In this document: positions 54,052 to 61,454 of the stretch, one piece after another
Position numbering within the stretch: the first letter of the stretch is position 1
Layout of the letters: every line of letters starts with the position of its first letter
NCBI RefSeq assembly: GCF_023074835.1
Contig: NZ_JALLGW010000002.1
Coordinates: 186,001 to 250,000 of the forward strand
Reading direction: 5' to 3'
Length of the DNA: 64,000 bases
Origin: Halomarina salina
Lineage (GTDB): Archaea; Halobacteriota; Halobacteria; Halobacteriales; Haloarculaceae
Translations under genes and position numbers: made by a program
The notes under the pieces: generated by a model
Database searches by the model: none
Seen by the model: the letters and a program-made list of their open reading frames with translations, nothing else
What the model was told of the DNA's origin: nothing

Positions 54052-54404
54052 CAGTCGTCGTCCTCCCTTCCTCCGTCGGTGCGAATCGCCTTCCGGGCCG
54101 CACCGTAGAGTCCACCGCCACCCTCGCGCTTCGCGAGCATGACCGCGGCGACGAGTGCGGCGACGAGGACGAGGTCGATGATCTCGAACGCGACGAGGAA
54201 CGGTTCGGACTCGATGGCCGCCTGGTCGGTCAGGTCGAACATCGCGTAGCCGATGCTCGCGGTGACCGACCCGTCGGGGAAGCCAGCGGGAGCGCTCCAG
54301 CCCGACGAGGTGAGGAACACCAGCGTGAGGACGGCGAACAGTGCCACCGCCGCCAGCCCCTGCAGGAAACTGATGTTGTCGTGGAGACGCGGGCGGGAGG
54401 TCAC
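54051..54404 (-). CDS. nuoJ2: NADH dehydrogenase-like complex subunit J, C-terminal part
   Basis: 117 residues with two to three membrane helices and an acidic end (RTDGGREDDD). In haloarchaea nuoJ is split into two genes; this is the second part, with FEIIDLVLVAALVAAVMLAKREGG as its last helix, in parts. It overlaps nuoJ1 (ATGA at 54401-54404) and nuoK. The first two helices are at 19-38 and about 63-85. Confidence 0.85.
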   Translation of the reverse strand: MTSRPRLHDNISFLQGLAAVALFAVLTLVFLTSSGWSAPAGFPDGSVTASIGYAMFDLTDQAAIESEPFLVAFEIIDLVLVAALVAAVMLAKREGGGGLYGAARKAIRTDGGREDDD

Positions 54405-54700
54405 GCGGCGACCTCCTCGTCGGAGTCAGGGTCCGACTCGACCTCCGGCTCCGTGGTCTCACGGGTCAACATGACGGCGAACGTGATGAGAATGAGGACC
54501 CCGCCGACGTAGACGAGGACCTGCATCGCCGCCAGAAACTCCGCCTGCAACATGACGTAGTGGACGGCGACCGACAGCAGCGCCACCCCCATCAGGAGCG
54601 CTGCGTGCCAGACGTCGCGCACTAGCACCATGCCGAGGCTGCTGCCCACTGTGACGAGAGCGAACAGCGCGAATGCTAGTGTTTCTGCGAGTGGTGCCAT
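54401..54700 (-). CDS. nuoJ1: NADH dehydrogenase-like complex subunit J, N-terminal part
   Basis: 99 residues from the ATG at 54700. Three membrane helices: ETLAFALFALVTVGSSLGMVL, DVWHAALLMGVALLSVAVHYVML and AMQVLVYVGGVLILITFAVML, in parts, which match the N-terminal half of NuoJ; then an acidic tail. It is the first gene after the 2.5-kb insertion, so it needs read-through or its own promoter. The 87 bp before it contain GTTGAAAC as a weak TATA candidate. Confidence 0.9.
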   Translation of the reverse strand: MAPLAETLAFALFALVTVGSSLGMVLVRDVWHAALLMGVALLSVAVHYVMLQAEFLAAMQVLVYVGGVLILITFAVMLTRETTEPEVESDPDSDEEVAA

Positions 54701-54787
54701 TGGAGGCAATCGTTTTGCGGCGGGTTTCAACGTTTCGAGACCCGTCCGCGAGCGCACGTGCGCGATTCGCCGCTTTCGGGCCACTTT

Positions 54788-54934
54788 TTACCTCTGGAGA
54801 ACGTCGTCCCACTCTTCAGTTCGCCACGTTTCGTCGGGAACGCGGAGCCAGTTGTCGTGTGCGATGGTCTCGGTAGCGGTCCTCTCGAACCCGTTCTGTC
54901 GGAGTTCGTCGAGTGCTCCTGGTACATCAGTCAC
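54788..54934 (-). CDS. 48-residue ORF in the nuo insertion, possibly a fragment
   Basis: GTG start at 54934 giving VTDVPGALDELRQNGFERT, then ETIAHDNWLRVPDETWRTEEW and VLQR. The composition is acidic and Trp-containing, like real haloarchaeal protein, and the frame is open further upstream where codon use looks random. It may be a small gene or the 3' remnant of a larger one carried or broken by the insertion. It ends 87 bp before nuoJ1 on the same strand. Confidence 0.35.
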   Translation of the reverse strand: MTDVPGALDELRQNGFERTATETIAHDNWLRVPDETWRTEEWDDVLQR

Positions 54935-55515
54935 GCCGCCGACCGATGCGGGAACCGCACAGCCGCCGAGACCGGACCCGAGCGCGACGTGCTCGACGCC
55001 GATTTCGGTCCGCGACGTCCCCGACGTGGTCCGCCGCCACCGAACCTGCCCTCGCGCGCGGCACGTCGACGTAGCCCTCGTCGCTCCGCTCGTCGAACGA
55101 GCGGAGCGTCCTTGCGCCCCCGTTCGGGGGCTGGGAGCTAGCGGTTCGGGAGGATGGGGTACCTCCAGAGGAATCGACCGCAAGCGTCCGCGCGAGCGAA
55201 CGCGAGCGAGCGAGCGCGGTTCACCGGCTGCGAACGAGCCGCGCAGGACCGGAGATGCCGATGGAAACCGACGGCCACGCCGGCGGCGACGGAAGCGACT
55301 GGGCAGCCGGTTTTCAGTTCAGGTTCTCGAGGAGTGGGCCGCGGACCGTTGGCTCGCAACCGCAAGTCGTGGCGTCCACGAGACGCAGAGCGTCTCGTTC
55401 GCTCACGGGAACGCTGTTCTCGTGAACGGCTACGCCGTCACGCGGTACCCGCAGCGAGCACTCGCGAGGATACCGGACGAAGAAAAACGTGGGTTGTTAC
55501 CTGAATTGAGGCGCT
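54935..55515. other. non-coding stretch of the nuo insertion with two strong hairpins
   Basis: No gene recognised in this 580-bp piece. It holds a perfect hairpin (arms CGCTCCGCTCGT at 55082-55093 and its complement at 55097-55108, loop CGA) followed at once by a second (GCCCCCG at 55116-55122 with CGGGGGC at 55125-55131). A run of GAGCGA-type words at 55190-55215 follows. Plus-strand frames continue to a stop at 55515 but look degraded. Confidence 0.4.
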
Positions 55516-55519
55516 AAGG

Positions 55520-55562
55520 CCCCTTCCTCAACGAGCGAGCGAAGCGAGTGAGTAGGGAGGGG
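55520..55562 (+). repeat. hairpin resembling the element's right-end hairpin
   Basis: Arms CCCCTTCCT (55520-55528) and AGGGAGGGG (55554-55562), nine pairs with one G-U pair, loop 25 nt. The right-end hairpin has arms CCCCATTCT and AGGGTGGGG, nine pairs, loop 26 nt. Pair five differs as T-A versus A-T. It may be the left-end palindrome or the end of an older element. Confidence 0.55.
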
Positions 55563-55657
55563 ATACAGCGCCGCACGCTTGTTCATACACCCTCCACCGA
55601 CCAGCCCACAGGCCTACCGCCGTTTTCAATAGTATGGACTTTGTATCTACATCGTAC

Positions 55658-55810
55658 ATGGAACAGTTCACAATTAGCGGCCACGAAGTCGTGGACGGAG
55701 ACGTGAAAGCCACTGGCAACGGCGCTCACGTATACGTCCCGAAGCGATGGCGTGGAGCAGACGTGAAAATCGTCCGCACGTCAGACCCAGAGGGCGAACA
55801 TGACGGTTGA
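55658..55810 (+). CDS. DUF2080-type transposon-encoded small protein
   Basis: 50 residues from the ATG at 55658; an in-frame ATG at 55634 would add eight. The sequence EQFTISGHEVVDGDVKATG, NGAHVYVPKRWRGADVKIVR is typical of DUF2080, a beta-rich haloarchaeal family found beside IS1341-type tnpB. It ends overlapping the next ORF (ATG at 55800). The SpoVT/AbrB-like beta-rich pattern could bind DNA, which is inference. Confidence 0.75.
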   Translation: MEQFTISGHEVVDGDVKATGNGAHVYVPKRWRGADVKIVRTSDPEGEHDG

Positions 55811-56024
55811 TTCGCCACTCACCTGCTACATTTGTGGTGAGACGAGCGACCGTGCTACCGTGGACCTCATCGGGTGCTTCAAAGACCAAGACGCTGCAAG
55901 CAAACGATTCGAGGAAAAACACGGGCAAGAGCCTGAAAGTTATCTCGACGTGTGTTCCTCGTGCCAAGACGAGAAGCCGAACCACGCCCGAAACGCCCGC
56001 GAGAAATACGGCGCATACGAGTAG
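55800..56024 (+). CDS. small zinc-finger protein of the IS element
   Basis: 74 residues. CYICGE near the start and CSSCQD near 52 form a probable zinc-binding CxxC pair, with a helical KDQDAASKRFEEKHG segment between. It starts inside the previous ORF and ends seven bases before the tnpB ATG, so the three are one transcription unit. Similar zinc-finger ORFs accompany IS1341 elements in haloarchaea; function unknown. Confidence 0.7.
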   Translation: MTVDSPLTCYICGETSDRATVDLIGCFKDQDAASKRFEEKHGQEPESYLDVCSSCQDEKPNHARNAREKYGAYE

Positions 56025-56030
56025 CCCCGG

Positions 56031-57254
56031 ATGAACTACAACTACAGGTATCGACTCCGACCGTCCGACGCTCTCGAAGAATAGTTAGCGTGGACAGTCG
56101 ATACCTGTAGGCAGGTCTACAACCACTTCCTCCACCGACTCAATCGCACCGACGACACCTCGGCGTACTCCGAGCAGAAGCTCCTGCCGAGCCTCAAGAT
56201 GTGGTGGGGCGACCTGAAACACGTTCACTCGAAGGTGCTTCAGAAAGTCGTTCAGCGGTTGTACGACAACCTCTCTCGGTTGGCGGACGCCAAAAACGCC
56301 GGTCGGAAGGTCGGACTACTCACGTGGAAAGCACCGGACGAGTACCGCAGTTTCACCTACAGTCAATCCGGCTTCAAGCTCAAGAACACGAGCGGTCGGA
56401 CCAGACTGTGGCTCTCGAAACTTGGAGACATCCCGCTCACCTTTCACCGCGACTTGCCCGACGACGCCGACATCAAGACCGTCACGGTCAAACGCGAACC
56501 CACCGGGAAGTGGTACGCCATCCTCGGCGTCGAAACGCCCGACGACCCACCCGCGAACCCCGAGAATCCTGAGCGGTGTGTCGGCATCGACGTGGGCATT
56601 TGCAAGTATGCTCACGACACGGACGGCACAGCGGTTGGGTCACTCGACCTATCTGACGAGCGTGAGCGGTTGGAACGCGCACAGCGCGACCTCTCGCGGA
56701 AGGAACACGGGTCCGCGAATTGGGAGAAACAACGCAAATCCGTGGCCGAGCGCCACGCCGACCTCAAGCGAAAGCGTCGTGACTTTCTTCATAAGTTGTC
56801 GAATCACTACGCTCGGGAGTACGACCTCGTGGCGGTCGAAGACCTCGACGCGAAGGGCTTGGTCGAACTACCGGGCAACTCTCGAAACCGGGCAGGCGCG
56901 GCGTGGGGGACGTTCCTCCGGATGCTCGAATACAAATGTGAACGCGAAGGGACGCACTTCGTGACAGTTGACCCGAGGGGAACGACCAAGGAGTGCGCGT
57001 CCTGCGGCGTTTCGACCGACAAGCCGTTGTGGGTACGCGAACACTCATGTCCGGCGTGTGGGTTTGAAGCGGACAGGGACGCGAACGCAGCGTGGAACAT
57101 TCGTTCTCGCGGTATCACGAAGCGGTTAGGAGCGGGATGCTCCGAATCAACGCCTGTGGAGACTGCGCTCCCTGTGGATACGCCTGTGTCTGCAAAGCGC
57201 GTCGTTGAAACAGGAAGCCCCATTCTCAAGCGTGAGCCGTCAGGCGAGCGGTAG
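56031..57254 (+). pseudogene. tnpB: tnpB (RNA-guided nuclease) interrupted by one amber codon
   Basis: The frame runs from the ATG at 56031 to TAG at 57252-57254, 407 codons, with one in-frame TAG at 56082-56084 (codon 18). The sequence on both sides fits TnpB: MNYNYRYRLRPSDALEE, then the stop, then LAWTVDTCRQVYNHFL. RuvC residues are intact (Asp in GIDVGI, Glu in AVEDLD, Asp in DRDANAA), and so is the zinc finger CASC...CPAC. A single CAG-to-TAG or similar change explains it. Internal initiation at 56199 would give 351 residues lacking part of the WED domain. Function unlikely unless the stop is suppressed. Confidence 0.85.
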
Positions 57255-57268
57255 GGTGGGGTAGTTCA
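57120..57268 (+). ncRNA. probable omega-RNA / sense-overlapping RNA at the tnpB 3' end
   Basis: In IS1341-type elements the guide RNA covers the 3' end of tnpB and the right end. Here the last 40 codons of tnpB and the following 14 bases contain the terminal hairpin: CCCCATTCT (57218-57226) with AGGGTGGGG (57253-57261), and an inner GCC-GTCA-GGC stem. The guide would start just after GTAGTTCAC, in the nuoI 3' end. Boundaries are inferred by family knowledge. Confidence 0.4.
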
Positions 57269-57727
57269 CTCGTAGTCGACTTCGCCTTCGCCCTCGCCGA
57301 TCCACGCACCGCGGTCGGGTTCGCGCGACGCGAGCGGGTCGATGTCCTTGTACCACGGGACGTTCTTCAACTGCTCCTTGTTGTACGCGAACTCGTCTTT
57401 CGTGTCCGCGGTGAACTCGAAGTTCTGGGTGAGCAGGATGGCGTCGACGGGACAGACCTCCTCGCAGAGTCGGCAGTAGATGCACTGGCCGATGTGGAGG
57501 TTGTACTGCTCGCCGTTCCGCTGGTCGTCCGTGACGATCTGTATCGTGTCGTTCGGGCAGACGTTCTCGCACTGGCGACACCAGATGCAGCGCTCCTGGC
57601 TGAACTTGTGGACGCCGCGGAAGCGCGGCGACACTTCGGGTGCCGTGTCCGGATACTCGACGGTGAACGTCGAGCCATCCAGCGCGTGTTTCATGGTGGT
57701 CGCCATGCCCTTGAGGATTCCAATCAT
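57266..57727 (-). CDS. nuoI: NADH dehydrogenase-like complex subunit I
   Basis: 153 residues. Two 4Fe-4S clusters: CIWCRQCENVCPND and CIYCRLCEEVCPVD, a full ligand set for the N6a and N6b clusters, which pass electrons to NuoB. N-terminal amphipathic helix (IGILKGMATTMKHAL). The C-terminus ends GEVDYE and its stop codon lies within the GTTCAC right end of the IS element. It is the last gene of the proximal part of the operon. Confidence 0.95.
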   Translation of the reverse strand: MIGILKGMATTMKHALDGSTFTVEYPDTAPEVSPRFRGVHKFSQERCIWCRQCENVCPNDTIQIVTDDQRNGEQYNLHIGQCIYCRLCEEVCPVDAILLTQNFEFTADTKDEFAYNKEQLKNVPWYKDIDPLASREPDRGAWIGEGEGEVDYE

Positions 57728-57791
57728 TGGTTGTGTGTTCGAGGTCGGATGGTTTCAACGCCGGGGTTCGAGCGGGACCCGGCGACCGCGT

Positions 57792-58952
57792 TCAGGCGAT
57801 CACCCCGACGATGATCGCGGTGAGCAGCAGGTTGGCGAAACTCAGCACGAGCATCCCCTTCCAGCCGATCTCGATGAGCTGGTCGATGCGCACGCGGGGC
57901 ACGGCCGACCGCGCCCACTGCGTGAAGATGTACACCGCGAGCATCTTGATGAGGAACCAGACGAAGCCGGGCAACACCGGTCCCGCCGGTCCGCCGAGGA
58001 ACAGCGTCGCGACGATTGCCCCACCGAGGAAGATGTGGATGAACTCCGAGAGGTAACAGAGCACGAAGTAGACCGAGGAGTACTCCGTCTGCCACCCCGC
58101 GACGATCTCGGTCGGGGCCTCCGGCACGTCGAACGGGTTGCGCCCGACCTCCGCCAGGTTCGCCGCCATGAACAGGACGAACGCGAACGGGTTGACGAAC
58201 GCGTACCAGGTCGGGATGTCGAGACCGCCGAGCGTCACGAGCGTCTCGGTCTGCGCGGCGACGATCTCGCTCATCTGGAGCGTCCCCGCGAAGATGACGA
58301 CCGACGCGGCCGTCAGGACGAGGGGAATCTCGTACGCGATGTTCTGCGCGACGGCGCGCAGGCCGCCGAGGAACGAGAACTTGTTGTTCGACGCGTAGCC
58401 CGCCGTCACAAGCCCGACGCTCGCGACGGAGGAGACGGCGAACACGTACACCAGCCCCGCCTCGGGGTCTGCGAGCTGGACGCCGCTCCCCATCGGGATG
58501 ACGGCGAACCCGAGCAGCGCCGACGCGACCATGATGATGGGCGCGATGTCGTACGCCGGTCGGTCCGCGCCGTCCGGGATGATGAGCTCCTTCGACAGCA
58601 GTCGGACCGCGTCGGCGACGATGATGAGCAGTCCGAACGGGCCGATGCGGTTGACCGCGATGCGGTCGGTGAACGCGGCGGTGATCTTCCGCTTCCCCCA
58701 GATGCCGGAGACGGCGACCAGCGTGAGGAGGAACGTACCGACGAGCGCCGCGGCGAGGATGGAGACGAGGAACGTCTCGAGCGCGCCCATCTGTCCCAGT
58801 CCGAACAGGTTCCCGAGCGTGTCGGGGAGCGTCTGGACCCGGCCGCCGGCGCCCGAGGCGTTCGTCGCGTTGCCGGCGGTCGTCGTCCCGTTGGTCGCGT
58901 TCCCGCTCGCATTCGACGAGTTGTTGGCCTGGACGAGCAGTTCCCAGCTCAT
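57792..58952 (-). CDS. nuoH: NADH dehydrogenase-like complex subunit H
   Basis: 386 residues with about eight to nine membrane helices after an Asn/Ala-rich start (NNSSNASGNATNGT, possibly glycosylated outside). Quinone-site segments: FTDRIAVNRIGPFGL, EVGRNPFDVPEAPTEIVAGWQTEYS, in parts. It links the peripheral arm to the membrane arm and forms part of the quinone channel. It overlaps nuoCD (ATGA at 58949-58952). Confidence 0.95.
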   Translation of the reverse strand: MSWELLVQANNSSNASGNATNGTTTAGNATNASGAGGRVQTLPDTLGNLFGLGQMGALETFLVSILAAALVGTFLLTLVAVSGIWGKRKITAAFTDRIAVNRIGPFGLLIIVADAVRLLSKELIIPDGADRPAYDIAPIIMVASALLGFAVIPMGSGVQLADPEAGLVYVFAVSSVASVGLVTAGYASNNKFSFLGGLRAVAQNIAYEIPLVLTAASVVIFAGTLQMSEIVAAQTETLVTLGGLDIPTWYAFVNPFAFVLFMAANLAEVGRNPFDVPEAPTEIVAGWQTEYSSVYFVLCYLSEFIHIFLGGAIVATLFLGGPAGPVLPGFVWFLIKMLAVYIFTQWARSAVPRVRIDQLIEIGWKGMLVLSFANLLLTAIIVGVIA

Positions 58953-60628
58953 CGGTCGACCTCACCGAGCACGATGTCGAGGCTGCCGAGCGACGCGATG
59001 AGGTCCGGGATGTACTCGCCGTTGGACATCTCCGGGAGCGCCTGCAGGTTCGAGAAACACGGCGAGCGAATCTTGAACCGGGCCGGCGTGTCGGTCCCGT
59101 CCGAGCGAATGTAGATACCGAGTTCGCCCTTCGCGGCCTCCACAGCACGGTAGACCTCGGTGTCGTTGTCGGGCTTGAGCGTCCGCGGGACGTTCGACTG
59201 AATCTCGCGTTCGTCCTCCGGCCAGTCCTCGAGCAGGTCGACGCACTGTTCGATGATCTTCGCCGACTCCTCGACCTCCTTCATCCGCACGAGGACGCGC
59301 GAGTAGTTGTCACAGCCGTCCTCGGTGATGACGTCCCAGTCGAGTTCGGGGTAGTAGCCGTACGGGTCGTCGCGACGCAGGTCGTAGTCGACACCAGACC
59401 CGCGGGCGACCGGTCCCGTCGTCCCGTAGCTCTTGGCCATCTCGGGCGAGAGGACGCCGGTGTTGACACACCGGAGCTGGAAGATCTCGTTGCCCGTGAC
59501 GAGGTTGTGGTACTCCTCCAGTTTCGCGGGGAGTTCGTCGAGGAAGTCGCGGACCTTCTCGAAGTACTCCTCGCGGGGTTCGGGGAGGTCCCACGCGACG
59601 CCGCCCAGGCGCAGGTAGTTGAACATCAGGCGCTGGCCCGTGAGGTCCTCCAGCAGGTTCTGGACGATCTCGCGGTCGCGCGTCGCGTACATGAAGATGG
59701 CCGTGAAGTCGCCGTAGACGTCCAGCGCGAACGTCCCCAGCGCGAGCAGGTGCGCCGCGATACGGCACATCTCGGCGCTCATCGTCCGGATGACCTGGGC
59801 GTACTCCGGCACGTCGAGGTCCGCGAGGTCCTCCGCGGCGCGCGCGTACGCCCACTCGTTGAGGATGCCCGCCGAGATGTAGTCCCAGCGGTCGGGGTAG
59901 GGCATGATCTGGTGGCGGTAGGTGCTCTGCTGGCACATCTGCTCCTCGCACCGGTGGAGGTAGCCGATGTCTGGGTCCACGTCGGCGACCGTCTCGCCGT
60001 CGAGCACCGTCTTCAGGTGGAGCACGCCGTGGGTCGCGGGGTGGTGGGGACCGACGTTGACGAACATCGTGTCCGAGTCGTCCTCGCGGTGGTCCTCCTT
60101 CAGCGGGTTGGCGTGTTCCCGGAAGGTGACGACCTGTGGCTGTTCCTGATCGTAGTCCTGCCGGAGCGGGTGGCCCTGCCACGTCTCCGGGAGCAGGATG
60201 CGTCGGAGGTCCGGGTGGTCGTCATAGTGGATGCCCATCAGGTCGTACGCCTCCCGCTCGTGCCAGTCGGCGGTGCGGAACACGCTGTTACCGGACTGAC
60301 TGCGCGGGTCGTCGCGACTCGTCGGGACGACGACGCTGACCTCCTGGGTCGGGTCGGCGTACTTCTTCAGGTGATAGATGCTCTCGAAGCGGTCGCCGTA
60401 CTCCTGGGCCGTCACGCTCGAGAGGTGGTCGAAGCCGGCCTGCTGTTTGAGTCGACCGAGCGCCTCCGCGACGCGTTCCGGCCGGACGACGAACCCCTCC
60501 GCGTTGAGGTGGGTCTCGCGACCGACGACGAGGTCACCGAGCAGGTCGGCGATGGCCTCGTAGTCGAGCCCCTGTTCGGTGACACCGACCTGTCCGTGCG
60601 TGCTCGGTTCCGGTCGTTCCAGACTCAT
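58949..60628 (-). CDS. nuoCD: NADH dehydrogenase-like complex subunit CD (fused NuoC-NuoD)
   Basis: 559 residues from the ATG at 60628. The N-terminal third is NuoC-like (YHLKKYADPTQEVSVVVPT, WHEREAYDLMGIHYDDHPDLRRILLPE), and the rest is NuoD (GPHHPATHGVLHLKTVLDGE, RCEEQMCQQSTYRHQIMPYPDRWDY, in parts). NuoD with NuoB holds the quinone site. The ATG at 60628 is chosen because a GGAGGTG ribosome-binding site lies six bases before it; the GTG at 60637 would overlap that site. 149 bp separate it from nuoB, with several hairpins. Confidence 0.95.
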   Translation of the reverse strand: MSLERPEPSTHGQVGVTEQGLDYEAIADLLGDLVVGRETHLNAEGFVVRPERVAEALGRLKQQAGFDHLSSVTAQEYGDRFESIYHLKKYADPTQEVSVVVPTSRDDPRSQSGNSVFRTADWHEREAYDLMGIHYDDHPDLRRILLPETWQGHPLRQDYDQEQPQVVTFREHANPLKEDHREDDSDTMFVNVGPHHPATHGVLHLKTVLDGETVADVDPDIGYLHRCEEQMCQQSTYRHQIMPYPDRWDYISAGILNEWAYARAAEDLADLDVPEYAQVIRTMSAEMCRIAAHLLALGTFALDVYGDFTAIFMYATRDREIVQNLLEDLTGQRLMFNYLRLGGVAWDLPEPREEYFEKVRDFLDELPAKLEEYHNLVTGNEIFQLRCVNTGVLSPEMAKSYGTTGPVARGSGVDYDLRRDDPYGYYPELDWDVITEDGCDNYSRVLVRMKEVEESAKIIEQCVDLLEDWPEDEREIQSNVPRTLKPDNDTEVYRAVEAAKGELGIYIRSDGTDTPARFKIRSPCFSNLQALPEMSNGEYIPDLIASLGSLDIVLGEVDR

Positions 60629-60632
60629 GCGA

Positions 60633-60647
60633 GACACCTCCGGTGTC
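60633..60647 (-). promoter_or_regulatory. hairpin containing the nuoCD ribosome-binding site
   Basis: On the minus strand GACACCGGAGGTGTC forms a perfect six-pair hairpin with loop GGA. The GGAGGTG ribosome-binding site (60635-60641), six bases before the ATG, lies in the loop and 3' arm. Pairing would hide most of it from the ribosome. Confidence 0.55.
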
Positions 60648-60653
60648 GAGCAG

Positions 60654-60703
60654 TGCGGGACGCTCCGCGTCCCGCAGGCCGTGCGAGCGGGCTTTCAGCC
60701 CGC
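60654..60703. repeat. two further hairpins in the nuoB-nuoCD gap
   Basis: Arms TGCGGGACGC (60654-60663) and GCGTCCCGCA (60667-60676) form a perfect 10-bp stem with loop TCC. Arms GCGGGC (60687-60692) and GCCCGC (60698-60703) form a six-bp stem. On the minus strand they lie upstream of the ribosome-binding-site hairpin and could act as mRNA processing or stability signals in the operon. Confidence 0.5.
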
Positions 60704-60776
60704 GAGCAGATGTGAGCAGACGGGTCACAGCCCGCACAGCGAGCGAACGCGAGCGAGCAGGAATGTCTTGGCGTAC

Positions 60777-61454
60777 TCATGGTGACTCGGCCCAGTTGTA
60801 GCGCATGACGAGGTCCTCCTCGTCTATCTCGTCGGCGAGGTGGCGGACGAGTTCGTCGCCCTCCAGGTCGCCGAACTGTTCGAGTTCGTACGGCTTGACC
60901 GTCACGGGAGCCGTCTCACCGTTGGCGACGCGCTCCTGCAGTTTGGCGACGCCGTAGACGAGCGCTTCGGGACGGGGGGGACAGCCCGGAACGTGGATGT
61001 CGACCGGGATGACCTCCTCCGCGCCCTTGACGACGTTGTAGCCCTCGTGGAACGGACCGCCGGAGATGGTACACGACCCCATCCCGACGACGAACTTCGG
61101 CTCGGGCATCTGGTCGTAGACGCGCTTCATCCGCGGGGCGAACTTCGAGACGATGGTCCCCGGGACGATGATGACGTCCGCCTGTCGGGGCGACGCCCGT
61201 GGCACCCCGGCACCGAAGCGGTCGAGGTCGTGTTTGACCGCGTACGTGTGCATCATCTCGATGCTGCAGCAGGCGATGCCGAACTGCAGCATGAACATCG
61301 AGGAGCCCCGGACCCAGTTCATGAACTTGTCGAACTTGGTGAGGATGAACGGCGACGAGCCGAACGCCTCCCGGAGCTTCGAGTTGAACCGGCTGTCGAC
61401 GCCCTCGCCCTTCCGGGCCTCCTGAGTCGTCTGTGGTGTGTTGTCGCTACTCAT
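60777..61454 (-). CDS. nuoB: NADH dehydrogenase-like complex subunit B
   Basis: 225 residues from the ATG at 61454, overlapping the nuoA stop (ATGA). Ligands of cluster N2 are GIACCSIEMM, MGSCTISGG and VPGCPPRPE, all present. N-terminal 30 residues are polar. N2 gives electrons to quinone with NuoD. Followed by the hairpin-rich gap before nuoCD. Confidence 0.96.
   Translation of the reverse strand: MSSDNTPQTTQEARKGEGVDSRFNSKLREAFGSSPFILTKFDKFMNWVRGSSMFMLQFGIACCSIEMMHTYAVKHDLDRFGAGVPRASPRQADVIIVPGTIVSKFAPRMKRVYDQMPEPKFVVGMGSCTISGGPFHEGYNVVKGAEEVIPVDIHVPGCPPRPEALVYGVAKLQERVANGETAPVTVKPYELEQFGDLEGDELVRHLADEIDEEDLVMRYNWAESP

Larger units (their letters stand above)
55516..57268 (+). mobile_element. 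IS1341-type (IS200/IS605 family, TnpB-only) element with accessory ORFs
   Basis: The element carries a DUF2080-type ORF, a small zinc-finger ORF and a broken tnpB, all on the plus strand, opposite to nuo. No tnpA is present, so it cannot move alone. The right end is the hairpin at 57218-57261 plus GTAGTTCAC, and it coincides with the nuoI stop (57266-57268). The left end is not certain: either the hairpin at 55520-55562 or a site nearer 55634. No target duplication is expected for this family. Confidence 0.7.

Noticed and set aside
51457-54108. 883-codon plus-strand frame opposite nuoL and its neighbours
   Set aside because: It is antisense to nuo membrane genes and its hydrophilic repetitive composition is that of mirrored hydrophobic codons.
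55082-55131. tRNA or other structured RNA gene
   Set aside because: The two hairpins do not form a cloverleaf; no T-loop GGTTCRANNC with matching stems was found.
54630-55517. Plus-strand frame across the nuoJ1 promoter and the insertion
   Set aside because: The codon composition changes several times and no start or motif fits; only the last part looks vaguely coding, too weak to annotate.
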